DNA from: JAUSKF01 sp964545345
GTDB taxonomy: Bacteria; Patescibacteriota; Minisyncoccia; UBA6257; WO2-44-18
Assembly (NCBI GenBank): GCA_964545345.1
Contig: CAZJFE010000017.1
Location: forward strand, 1 to 15,235
Direction of reading: 5' to 3'
Length of the DNA: 15,235 nucleotides
Made by a program: the position numbers and the translations under genes. Of the stretch, positions 1-5,951 are shown piece by piece. Numbering within the stretch: position 1 is the stretch's first letter; each line of letters starts with the position of its first letter. The notes under the pieces are model-generated. The model saw nothing but the letters and a program-made list of their open reading frames with translations. It was not told where the DNA came from and searched no databases.

Positions 1-31
1 CGCTTCCGAACGCAAACAGCGAAAGGATCAT
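1..31 (-). CDS. 5' end of an unidentified minus-strand gene (partial)
   Basis: Only the first ten codons are inside the window. They read MILSLFAFGS from an ATG at 31-29 on the minus strand. The start is supported by an AGGAG ribosome-binding site (complement of 39-43) seven bases upstream and by a strong promoter at 61-88 pointing the same way. The hydrophobic beginning would fit a signal peptide or a first membrane helix. Too little is present to name a function. Confidence 0.55.
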   Translation of the reverse strand, partial: MILSLFAFGS

Positions 32-60
32 CTAATGACTCCTGAAAAGGGACTGCGGAT

Positions 61-88
61 ATTATACACCTTCTCGTTATTTAGTCAA
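61..88 (-). promoter_or_regulatory. Sigma70-type promoter for the partial gene at 1-31
   Basis: On the minus strand there is a -35 TTGACT (complement of 83-88), a 16-base spacer and a perfect -10 TATAAT (complement of 61-66). The predicted transcript would begin near 54 and reach the ATG at 31 after a short leader containing the AGGAG site. Confidence 0.75.
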
Positions 89-112
89 CTGCCAATCAAC
101 TTTTCCGAATTG

Positions 113-184
113 TGCCGATGGGAGGGATCGAACCTCCGACCTTGGTCTTATGAAAACCCTGCTCTACCACTGAGCTACATCGGC
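113..184 (-). tRNA. tRNA with CAT anticodon, elongator Met type (or Ile2)
   Basis: Read on the minus strand, this 72-base sequence folds as a complete cloverleaf. It has acceptor stem GCCGATG/CATCGGC, D-arm GCTC-AGTGGTA-GAGC, anticodon loop TTCATAA (anticodon CAT), T-arm GGAGG-TTCGATC-CCTCC and discriminator A. The G1-C72 pair argues against an initiator tRNA. CCA is not encoded: the bases after the discriminator are CAA. The outermost anticodon-stem pair (27-43) is G-A and the innermost is T-G, so this stem is weak. CAT could also mark an Ile2 tRNA whose C34 is modified to lysidine, and sequence alone does not settle this. Confidence 0.93.
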
Positions 185-195
185 TCTAATGGACA

Positions 196-224
196 CTTTT
201 ACATATTTGTTATCCCGTTTTCAA
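196..224 (-). promoter_or_regulatory. Possible promoter of the tRNA gene
   Basis: On the minus strand, TTGAAA (complement of 219-224), a 17-base spacer and TAAAAG (complement of 196-201) would start transcription about five bases before the mature tRNA end at 184. The -10 box matches consensus at only four of six positions. Bases 185-235 hold nothing else I can identify. Confidence 0.35.
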
Positions 225-235
225 GTGGTCTTCCG

Positions 236-388
236 CCCAAAGCGAAGTCAGATAGTTTATCCGGAACATCCCGGAGGCGGTTTAGTTCGTTCGTTATCTA
301 TCGAACGATAAACCGCCGAGGGCGAAGAAAATCCGCCAGCAGGCGGATTATTCTGTTTCCGGGAAATCTATCTGGCTGAGCAGTTGAC
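236..388. repeat. 153-bp structured direct repeat, copy 1
   Basis: This segment recurs at 12469-12621 in the same orientation and at the same length, with 12 differences by eye (about 92% identity). It folds into a branched structure. An outer stem pairs AGTCAGATAG with CTATCTGGCT, and an inner stem pairs CCGGAAC with GTTTCCGG. The central hairpin has GGCGGTTTA/TAAACCGCC plus TCGTTCG/CGAACGA around an 8-base loop. A side hairpin is ATCCGCC-AGCA-GGCGGAT. The last five bases (384-388, TTGAC) are also the -35 box of the operon promoter. No target-site duplication or transposase is visible. It could be a dispersed palindromic element, a small RNA gene, or a binding platform upstream of promoters. 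Confidence 0.9.
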
Positions 389-412
389 TTTTCGGTAAAA
401 AACCTTTAAGAT
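384..412 (+). promoter_or_regulatory. Sigma70-type promoter of the ubiquitin-like operon
   Basis: TTGACT (384-389), a 17-base spacer and TAAGAT (407-412) give a near-consensus promoter 48 bases before the first start codon of the operon. The -35 box overlaps the right edge of the 153-bp repeat. The predicted 5' leader, about 40 bases, ends in an AAAGAGGAGG ribosome-binding site. Confidence 0.75.
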
Positions 413-459
413 GTAGCGTACTTTGAAAACCTAAACCCTACAGAGAAAGAGGAGGCCAA

Positions 460-1821
460 GTGGCCGACAAGAAGAACGAGGGACCGAAGCCGACAAAGTT
501 GCCGGCAGAAATCGTCGGGCCGTCTTTTGAAAGCAAGCGACTGATTGATGGTGATGGGAAGATTTGGAATCTTAAGACTAAGAAGCGCAATCATTGGTGG
601 GGAGAGAAGAAGCATCTGGAGATTGTTACCGATCCCGATTCGTTGGATGTTTTCCTGGCGCGTTCCCTTGATAAGGAAGCGGACGAGGCCCTGAAGCAGT
701 GGGTCGCGGACGCTGATAAGACGCTGGAAGATTTCAGCGTGAACACTGAGAGTTTGTTGCAGACTTTCCTCGGCGAAGCATTCAAGAAATTCCGAAAGGA
801 ATTCGTTGAAAAAGTTTCCGCCGGAGGCGCCGGAGCTTTTCGCGAAGCGCTGGAAAAGCGCTTTGAGGAGATCGGCAAGGTCTGGGCAGAGAAATATCTG
901 GAGAGTCAGGAAATCGTGAAGGCCGCGGCAATGCGTTGCTCCGGTCCGTTCCTGGCCGGTACGCGCTTCTTGTGGGAGGCGCAGACCACTAATCATCGGT
1001 ACCAGATGTTTTGCATTGAATTCGCTCCTCAGCGTCGGGTCATCAACATCTGGAAGGAGTCGCGTTATCTCGCTTTCCCATGGCAGGTTTTCCTGGTTCT
1101 GTTCAGGGACGGAAAACTTTATTGCCTTCGGAAAGGCGGGGGGGCGCACCACGGTTTCTGGATGTTCTACCGGTCTTTGCCGCTAAAGACTGCCGAGGAC
1201 AATCTTTGCTGGTCCAACCTCCCTCACATTTGGAAGGATTGGCCGCATAACTTTTGTCTCGGCTACGACGACATGCCTATCGTTCAACTGACCGATCCGG
1301 ATTGCTTCACTAAGCTTTTTGAATGGTTTTGGGGTAGTGAATTTATCGGACACAACCTGACTCATTTCTACGAACAGACTCGTAAGCAAAATAAGGATTT
1401 GGAGTCCACTGAATCTTGGGAGCGGATTACCAAATCTAATCCTGAGAAGATGCTGGAGATGAACTGGATTCCCTGCGAATACGATCTACAGAGCTTCGCC
1501 AGACGGGCCATGGAGACGATCATCAAAGACGACAAAGAACAGCGCCTGAGCGACACCTCCAACCAAGACTGGTCGGGAGTTAAAAAGAAGCAGGTGGATC
1601 AGGTCCGGGAGGAATTGGAAGAGCAGATTTTCTTCCTGAGTGATCATTTCACGGTTCCTGTCGGGGATCAGAAAAAGATTCGCGCCGCGGTTGACGAATC
1701 TTTCGCTGACGCGAAAATCAAAACCGCCGCTAGTCTTAAGGATTCTTGTGAGAATCTGGCCAAGTCGGCCAGCAAGAGTTATTTGGGCGATCTGGCGAAA
1801 CACAACGAACCCAAACCCTAG
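460..1821 (+). CDS. Prok-E2_D-like (PRTRC-B-like) E2 ubiquitin-conjugating homologue with helical N-terminal extension
   Basis: The protein has 453 residues and starts at GTG 460, with GGAGG four bases upstream. Residues 170-305 carry the order of features I know from the Prok-E2_D/PRTRC-B family: a hydrophobic 'FPWQVFLVLFRDGKLYCL' strand pair (206-223), 'MFYRSLPL' (235-242) for the family's 'LYR-P' motif, then 'NFCLGYDDMP' (264-273) for 'VCxG...P', and 'FWGSEFIGHN' (290-299) for 'FF-S-FTH-N'. Cys266 is therefore the best candidate for the thioester-forming residue; Cys250 is the alternative. Residues 60-160 look mainly helical and have no counterpart in the short PRTRC-B proteins I recall. 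The C-terminal 330-450 region is also helical and charged. As the first gene of an operon with JAB, E1 and Ubl genes, its likely role is carrying the activated Ubl to a target. The family call rests on motif resemblance plus context. Confidence 0.62.
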   Translation: MADKKNEGPKPTKLPAEIVGPSFESKRLIDGDGKIWNLKTKKRNHWWGEKKHLEIVTDPDSLDVFLARSLDKEADEALKQWVADADKTLEDFSVNTESLLQTFLGEAFKKFRKEFVEKVSAGGAGAFREALEKRFEEIGKVWAEKYLESQEIVKAAAMRCSGPFLAGTRFLWEAQTTNHRYQMFCIEFAPQRRVINIWKESRYLAFPWQVFLVLFRDGKLYCLRKGGGAHHGFWMFYRSLPLKTAEDNLCWSNLPHIWKDWPHNFCLGYDDMPIVQLTDPDCFTKLFEWFWGSEFIGHNLTHFYEQTRKQNKDLESTESWERITKSNPEKMLEMNWIPCEYDLQSFARRAMETIIKDDKEQRLSDTSNQDWSGVKKKQVDQVREELEEQIFFLSDHFTVPVGDQKKIRAAVDESFADAKIKTAASLKDSCENLAKSASKSYLGDLAKHNEPKP

Positions 1822-1847
1822 AGCTTCACAGAGAAAGAGAGGCCTGG

Positions 1848-2756
1848 ATGTATCCAGTCTGGATCAATGACGGCAAGAATCCGAAGCCGAAGGAAGAGAT
1901 TTTTTACGAGATCGCGGCGAACGGAATCTTTCTTCACAAACAGATGCCCTTTTGGACGGCGGTGGTGCCGGTGGATCGCATCAGTATTTTGGAAGAGGGA
2001 GCGCCTGATTTTCAGTCGCATGTCCCGCCCTTCCCTCAGAAATTGATTTTGAAAGCCGTCCGATTCTTTGCCTGGGTTTGCCGGGAGCATGATTCGGAGG
2101 CGATCGTTTTGATTTACCGAAATGAAGCTGATGATAGCTTTTTCATGATGGCGCCGAAGCAGACCGTTAGCGCCGCTAAGATTGATTACGATTTCCCCAA
2201 GTTGGATCTGGGGCCGGGCTGGTCTTTGATCGGCACCATGCATTCGCATGGCAAGCTGAGCGCTTTCCATTCCGGCACTGATTTGCACGATGAAGCTTCT
2301 TTGAACGGAATTCACGTGACCTTCGGGAGTTTTCCCAGATGGAGCAGGAATAGTCCGATTTCCGTGAGCGTGGAGGCGGCCGTTAATGGCCATCGATTCC
2401 CGCTACGGGTTGAGGATGTGATGCTCGGACTAAAGAGAGAAGGAGCTGAGCCGCGCACTCCGGGAGAAGCGATTGTCTCGCTGCAAGCTCATCGAGAGGG
2501 ATCGCGTTGGGGCAGTACTGATTCCACCGAAATGTTCACCCTAGAGGGCGGAGAGGAAACTCTTCCGGTGGATTACGCTCCTTCGCCGAAGTGGCTCGCC
2601 CAAGTGACGCCCCGAAGTTTTTTTCCCAGAGTCAGAAGGGAAGTCAAAAGTGACTCCGCTCCAAGTAATGTAATGACCTATGAAGAGGTACGGAAGTTAC
2701 TACAGGCGCGCCGTGATCGCAAAGGCAAAGAAGAAAAGAAAAAGGAGGCCCGATGA
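1848..2756 (+). CDS. JAMM/JAB-family (Mov34-like) metalloprotease, putative Ubl deconjugase
   Basis: The protein has 302 residues. Its start at ATG 1848 follows an AGAGAGG site. The JAMM zinc motif is complete: His132-Ser-His134, seven residues, then Ser142-x-x-Asp145. Glu84 in 'SEAIVLIY' is the likely catalytic glutamate. Residues 1-165 match the length of a JAB domain, while 165-302 is an extension ending in a highly basic, lysine-rich tail. JAMM proteases cleave isopeptide or peptide bonds after the C-terminal glycine of ubiquitin-like proteins. Because the Ubl of this operon already ends in glycine, removal from targets is more likely than precursor processing. It lies 26 bases after the E2 gene, and its stop codon overlaps the E1 start (ATGA), which suggests translational coupling. 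The closest known arrangement is PRTRC protein A. Confidence 0.85.
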   Translation: MYPVWINDGKNPKPKEEIFYEIAANGIFLHKQMPFWTAVVPVDRISILEEGAPDFQSHVPPFPQKLILKAVRFFAWVCREHDSEAIVLIYRNEADDSFFMMAPKQTVSAAKIDYDFPKLDLGPGWSLIGTMHSHGKLSAFHSGTDLHDEASLNGIHVTFGSFPRWSRNSPISVSVEAAVNGHRFPLRVEDVMLGLKREGAEPRTPGEAIVSLQAHREGSRWGSTDSTEMFTLEGGEETLPVDYAPSPKWLAQVTPRSFFPRVRREVKSDSAPSNVMTYEEVRKLLQARRDRKGKEEKKKEAR

Positions 2757-3460
2757 GGACAGTAATTATCGGTTTGGGCGGGATCGGCACCTACTTGGCC
2801 GAGCCCGCCCTCCGAATTACTTCTTCCAGCAAGAGTCCGAGGGCTGTCCGGAGGGTTCTGCTGGTGGATGGCGATCAATACGAAGAGAAAAACCGAGAGC
2901 GACAGATTTTTCGGCAGACCGCCAACAAGGCGCAGGAAACTGCCGAGCGGCTGAAGGATTTTTTCCCGAACCTGGAGATTGATTTCAAGCCGAGCTATGT
3001 TACTGCGGAAAACGCTTTCTTGTTTATCAAGGAAGGCGACACGGTGTTTCTCGGAGTGGACAACCACGCGACTCGGAAAGTTGTTTCCGATCGGGTGGCT
3101 ACTCTGGATGACGCGCTGTTAATTTCCGGCGGCAACGATCTGCGGGACGGCAACGTCCAGGTGTATCGTCGGGAAGGCGGCAAAAACATCACTCCGGCGC
3201 TTACGTTCGCTCACCCGGAAATTGAATTTCCGAAAGATAAGAATCCCGCCGATCTCCACTGTGGAGAGATGGTGGAGGCGGGAGTGACGCAGGTGCTAGC
3301 CGCCAATCTGGCGGCGGCCTCCCTGATGGTCAGTGTCTATACGATCTGGCTTCAGGAGGGCAAGACGCCTCATCACGAGATTTACTTTGATATCTTGACA
3401 GGGAAGTCGCGTTCTGCTACTCTTCCAGAAGATTTTTCAACCTCTACGAAAGGAGAATAG
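2753..3460 (+). CDS. ThiF/E1-like adenylating (Ubl-activating) enzyme
   Basis: The protein has 235 residues, starts at ATG 2753 after AAGGAGG and overlaps the JAB stop codon. It opens with a Rossmann nucleotide-binding loop GLGGIG (7-12), followed by LVDGD (37-41) and N47-R-x-R50-Q, the ATP-contacting set of ThiF/MoeB/E1 enzymes. It also has GVDNHATR (101-108), with the conserved Asp103. The single cysteine of the protein, Cys170 in 'DLHCGEM', sits where the E1 active-site cysteine is expected, and no CxxC zinc site is present. The expected role is ATP-dependent adenylation of the Ubl C-terminal glycine and thioester transfer to the E2-like protein. It is short, with only the adenylation domain and no ubiquitin-fold or rhodanese appendage, as in PRTRC ThiF proteins. 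A sulfur-carrier role (MoaD/ThiS) is unlikely beside JAB and E2 genes. Confidence 0.88.
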   Translation: MRTVIIGLGGIGTYLAEPALRITSSSKSPRAVRRVLLVDGDQYEEKNRERQIFRQTANKAQETAERLKDFFPNLEIDFKPSYVTAENAFLFIKEGDTVFLGVDNHATRKVVSDRVATLDDALLISGGNDLRDGNVQVYRREGGKNITPALTFAHPEIEFPKDKNPADLHCGEMVEAGVTQVLAANLAAASLMVSVYTIWLQEGKTPHHEIYFDILTGKSRSATLPEDFSTSTKGE

Positions 3461-3464
3461 GCCG

Positions 3465-3698
3465 ATGGGTGATTCTAGCGGGCGTGGAAGGATTCGTGTG
3501 TCGTGCGGCGCTGAAGATTCTTACTACGAAGGAGATCCAATCACGGTCAGCGGGCTTCGCAGGAGATATCGTCAGATTTTGAATGTTACCGATGACCACA
3601 AGACGGTCTTCGTGAACGGCAGAGCGGCTGACGAACACGACGTTGTCCAGCCGGGTTCGGAGGTGGAGTTCAAGAAGCAGGCCGGCGCGAAGGGTTAA
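3465..3698 (+). CDS. Ubiquitin-like beta-grasp protein (Prok_Ub / PRTRC-C-like)
   Basis: The protein has 77 residues. The start at ATG 3465 lies four bases after the E1 stop, with an AAAGGAG site inside the E1 end. The pattern is a beta hairpin (8-22), a helix 'GLRRRYRQIL' (30-39), and strands around 'KTVFVNGRAAD' (46-56) and 'SEVEFKKQ' (65-72). It ends in AGAKG. From memory, PRTRC-C/Prok_Ub proteins share the 'DP..(T/V)...(V/L)R..Y' helix start and a C-terminal G-x-KG, so the ending fits that family better than the GG of ubiquitin, ThiS or MoaD. The terminal glycine is the last residue, so activation by the E1 needs no trimming. It is the last gene before a strong terminator, and its size and position support it as the modifier conjugated by this operon. 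Confidence 0.75.
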   Translation: MGDSSGRGRIRVSCGAEDSYYEGDPITVSGLRRRYRQILNVTDDHKTVFVNGRAADEHDVVQPGSEVEFKKQAGAKG

Positions 3699-3707
3699 CT
3701 AATATTC

Positions 3708-3739
3708 AACCGAGTACATAAATATGTACTCGGTTTTTT
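3708..3739 (+). terminator. Rho-independent terminator of the Ubl operon
   Basis: A perfect 12-bp stem AACCGAGTACAT/ATGTACTCGGTT with loop AAAT is followed by a run of T residues. It lies 10 bases after the Ubl stop codon and closes the four-gene unit. Confidence 0.9.
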
Positions 3740-3757
3740 CTTTTCCCGGCCGAATTT

Positions 3758-3766
3758 TGTTAACAT
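3758..3766 (+). promoter_or_regulatory. Extended -10 promoter of tpiA, probably leaderless
   Basis: TGT followed by TAACAT (3761-3766) forms an extended -10 element. The expected transcription start, six or seven bases downstream, falls on or next to the ATG at 3773. No Shine-Dalgarno is visible upstream of that ATG, which fits a leaderless message. The -35 region is not convincing. Confidence 0.4.
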
Positions 3767-3772
3767 TAATGT

Positions 3773-4489
3773 ATGTCAAAAATTATTATCGCCAATTGGA
3801 AGTTAAATCCCTCCGCTCCGGTAGACGCGGAGAAGCTGGCCAAGGAGAGCGACGTTAAAGGATTAGTGATTGCCCCGCCTTTTCCGTTTTTGGAATTTGT
3901 AGAAGCGATTATCAAAAAAGCTGATTTGGGAGCGCAGGATTTATTTTGGGAGGATTCCGGCGCCTATACCGGGGAAGTTTCCGGCGCGCAGTTAAAAAGT
4001 TTAAAAGTAAGCCATGTAATAATCGGGCACTCCGAACGTCGTCTAAATTTGGGGGAGACTGACGAGATGGTCGCCAAAAAGGTGGCCGTGGCTTTGAAAG
4101 ACGGTTTAATGCCTGTAGTTTGTGTCGGTGAAACCCGTCAACAGCGTGATAAGAATCAGACCGCGGCTGTGGTGGAGCAGGAGGTCCGTATTGGACTATC
4201 CCGCGCCGGAGCCGGATCGGAAGTCGTTGTCGCTTACGAACCAATTTGGGCTATCGGGACCGGTAGCCCGGATACGCCGGAGAACATGTTGAAAATGGTA
4301 AAGTTAATAAAAGAGGTAGCAGGTCGATTGAATGTGAAAGTCCGCTGCATCTATGGAGGATCGGTGAAGGCCGATAACGCCGATACTTTTTTGAGCCATC
4401 CGGAGATTGAGGGAGCCCTGGTCGGGGGAGCAAGTCTCAAACCGGAGGAAATTAAAAAAATAGTCTCAATAGCAAATAAATATGCCTAA
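3773..4489 (+). CDS. tpiA: Triosephosphate isomerase
   Basis: This cytoplasmic glycolytic enzyme interconverts dihydroxyacetone phosphate and glyceraldehyde 3-phosphate. The 238-residue protein carries all catalytic landmarks: N8-W-K10 in 'IIANWKLN', His86 in 'VIIGHSERR', Glu156 in 'VAYEPIWAIGTG', and the phosphate-binding 'YGGSVKADN' (194-202). It is somewhat shorter than the roughly 250 residues usual in bacteria, with loops trimmed in the first third, but nothing essential is missing. Its last codons overlap the next gene start (4482), so it heads a compact run with the SIMPL protein and the hydrolase. The start is the only ATG near the beginning of the conserved first strand. Confidence 0.97.
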   Translation: MSKIIIANWKLNPSAPVDAEKLAKESDVKGLVIAPPFPFLEFVEAIIKKADLGAQDLFWEDSGAYTGEVSGAQLKSLKVSHVIIGHSERRLNLGETDEMVAKKVAVALKDGLMPVVCVGETRQQRDKNQTAAVVEQEVRIGLSRAGAGSEVVVAYEPIWAIGTGSPDTPENMLKMVKLIKEVAGRLNVKVRCIYGGSVKADNADTFLSHPEIEGALVGGASLKPEEIKKIVSIANKYA

Positions 4490-5252
4490 TAAATCAGAAC
4501 AAATGAAAAATTATTTTTGGATCATCTTAAACGTCGTTTTAGTTATCGGTGGTTTGTTTTTACTGGTTACCGGAAAGGCGATCTGGAAAAACAGCGCCGC
4601 AGCCTATCCGGCCCGCACGATCTCGGTTTCGGCCGAAGGTAAGGTGGTGGTGGCGCCGGATTTGGCCACGCTCTCTTTCTCGGTAGTTTCGCAGGGAAAA
4701 GATCCGGTGAAACTTCAAGAAGATAACAACACGAAAATTAATACCGCGATTGAATTCGTAAAATCCCAAGGAGTAGCGGCGGCGGACGTTAAGACCGCTG
4801 ATTATAATCTCTCTCCGAATTATCACTGGGATGAGAAAACGCGCGTCAGTTCAATTGACGGCTACACTCTGAATCAGACCGTCATCGTGAAAGTCCGTGA
4901 TCTTTCCAAGGTGGCTTCTATCTTGGGTGGTTTACCAGCGCGCGGAATCAATCAGCTTGGCGGAGTAAACTTCTCAATTGATGATCCCGATAAGTTTTTG
5001 AACGAAGCACGCGAGGAGGCTTTCAGTAAGGCTAGAGCCAAAGCAGAAGCGATGGCGAAATATAACGGCGTGCGGTTAAAGAAGGTGGTTAACTTCACCG
5101 AATACGGTGGCGGTTACCCGGGTCCGATCTATTACGCCAAGGAGGCGAGTATGGGACGAGGTGGAGACATGGCCTTGCCGCCGATGCCTACTATTGAACC
5201 GGGCAGTCAGGAAGTAACGGTTAGCGTGAATGTTACTTACGAAATCCGTTAA
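4482..5252 (+). CDS. SIMPL-domain (DUF541) membrane-anchored protein
   Basis: The protein has 256 residues if started at ATG 4482, which overlaps the tpiA stop. A second ATG at 4503 gives MKNYFWIILN and is equally possible; neither has a Shine-Dalgarno. One N-terminal hydrophobic helix (about 9-31) anchors the protein. The rest is the SIMPL fold: 'ISVSAEGKVVVAPDLATLSFSV' opens the domain, 'DVKTADYNLSPNY' and 'GYTLNQTVIVKV' follow, and 'EEAFSKARAKAEAMA' is the typical helix. The final strand 'QEVTVSVNVTYEI' closes it. The family is extracytoplasmic and mostly of unknown role; some members bind outer-membrane or stress proteins, and no specific function can be given here. (Quoted motifs are approximate landmarks.). 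Confidence 0.88.
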   Translation: MPNKSEQMKNYFWIILNVVLVIGGLFLLVTGKAIWKNSAAAYPARTISVSAEGKVVVAPDLATLSFSVVSQGKDPVKLQEDNNTKINTAIEFVKSQGVAAADVKTADYNLSPNYHWDEKTRVSSIDGYTLNQTVIVKVRDLSKVASILGGLPARGINQLGGVNFSIDDPDKFLNEAREEAFSKARAKAEAMAKYNGVRLKKVVNFTEYGGGYPGPIYYAKEASMGRGGDMALPPMPTIEPGSQEVTVSVNVTYEIR

Positions 5253-5254
5253 CG

Positions 5255-5899
5255 ATGTTTTTGCAGGCGAAGGATGGTACAAAAATCGCCTACGACTTAT
5301 ACCCCGCGGAAAATCCCGCGGGGTATTTGGTTTTATTGCATATGATGCCGGCGACGAAGGGGTCTTGGAAGGAATTAGCGGATTTGGCGGCGCGCGAGAG
5401 TTTTTCCAGTATTGCCATTGATTTACGCGGACATGGAGAATCGGACGGCGGCCCGGATGGGTACAAAGACTTCTCTGACTCGGATCATCAGGAAAGTATT
5501 TTAGACGTAGAGGCGGCGGTTGAATTTCTGAAAAATCAAGGCGCAACTCCGGAAAAAATAATATTGGTTGGGGCTTCTATCGGCGCAAACTTGGCTTTAT
5601 GGCACCTGGCGGAGCATCCGGAAATCAAAAAGGCGGCCCTGTTGTCTCTTGGAGAGGATTACCGGGGCATTAAAGCACCGCCGCTGATCCGTGAATTGAA
5701 GCCGGGGCAGAGCTTATTAATGTTCGCCAGCCGGGATGATGTAAGAAAGGACGGGGATAATGCGTCATCTAACGAGAGGTTGGCGGCGATGGTTCCCGCC
5801 GGAGTCGGTATGAACTTGGTGGTTTACGATTCCGGGGGCCATGGCACCAGCTTCCTATCTTTCGCGAAGGGGGATATAATAAAATTTATAAAAGGTTGA
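5255..5899 (+). CDS. Alpha/beta hydrolase, small esterase/lipase type
   Basis: The protein has 214 residues and starts at ATG 5255, two bases after the SIMPL stop. No Shine-Dalgarno is visible, so translation probably depends on the upstream gene. The alpha/beta hydrolase landmarks are in order: oxyanion region 'LLHMMPATKGSW' (27-38), 'IDLRGHGESDG' (55-65), nucleophile elbow GASIGA with Ser108, an acidic Asp161/Asp162 in 'FASRDD', and catalytic His196 in 'SGGHGTS'. There is no signal peptide, so a cytoplasmic enzyme is likely. The short cap region suggests a small-molecule ester or thioester substrate, which cannot be specified. A strong hairpin lies inside the first 75 bases of the gene. Confidence 0.9.
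   Translation: MFLQAKDGTKIAYDLYPAENPAGYLVLLHMMPATKGSWKELADLAARESFSSIAIDLRGHGESDGGPDGYKDFSDSDHQESILDVEAAVEFLKNQGATPEKIILVGASIGANLALWHLAEHPEIKKAALLSLGEDYRGIKAPPLIRELKPGQSLLMFASRDDVRKDGDNASSNERLAAMVPAGVGMNLVVYDSGGHGTSFLSFAKGDIIKFIKG
5299..5326 (+). other. Perfect 11-bp hairpin inside the start of the hydrolase gene
   Basis: ATACCCCGCGG and CCGCGGGGTAT flank a 6-base loop and are followed by TTGGTTTTATT. The arm resembles the CCCCGCG arms of two intergenic terminators in this window (7686-7709 and 10184-10202). Here it codes for a Tyr-Pro-Ala-Glu-Asn-Pro-Ala-Gly-Tyr turn. It could attenuate transcription within the operon or simply reflect a symmetrical coding turn. Confidence 0.5.
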
Positions 5900-5951
5900 T
5901 CTCACACATAAACAAGTTATGTATGGGACAAGTAGAAGATTAAAAATAAAA

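Noticed and set aside
35..379. Open frame of about 114 codons on the plus strand crossing the tRNA and the repeat
   Set aside because: It covers a structurally perfect tRNA and the 153-bp structured repeat, so the frame is accidental.
236..388. Insertion sequence or MITE with target-site duplication
   Set aside because: The two copies share internal inverted stems, but the flanking bases show no matching short direct repeats and no transposase fragment. It is kept as an unclassified structured repeat.
406..1152. Long open frame on the minus strand opposite the E2-like gene
   Set aside because: It lies wholly antisense to a gene with a good ribosome-binding site and recognisable motifs, has no Shine-Dalgarno of its own and shows no domain.
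1848..2756. TGA recoded as glycine, as in some CPR lineages
   Set aside because: The JAMM gene ends at TGA in an ATGA overlap with a well-supported E1 start, and no conserved protein here needs read-through of TGA.
460..3698. Reading the Ubl operon as a CBASS operon with Cap2/Cap3
   Set aside because: No CD-NTase or effector lies in the operon. The nucleotidyltransferase at 10226 is 6.5 kb away, has its own promoter and looks MNT-like. The Ubl gene itself also argues against the CBASS arrangement.
2753..3698. Reading the ThiF and beta-grasp genes as thiamine or molybdopterin sulfur-carrier genes
   Set aside because: There are no ThiG/ThiH/MoaE partners, the C-terminus is KG where these carriers have GG, and the neighbours are JAMM and E2-like genes.
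5919..5951. Earlier start for the repeat-helical secreted protein
   Set aside because: It would put 11 polar and basic residues before a typical signal peptide that begins at the ATG at 5952. There is no Shine-Dalgarno to support it.
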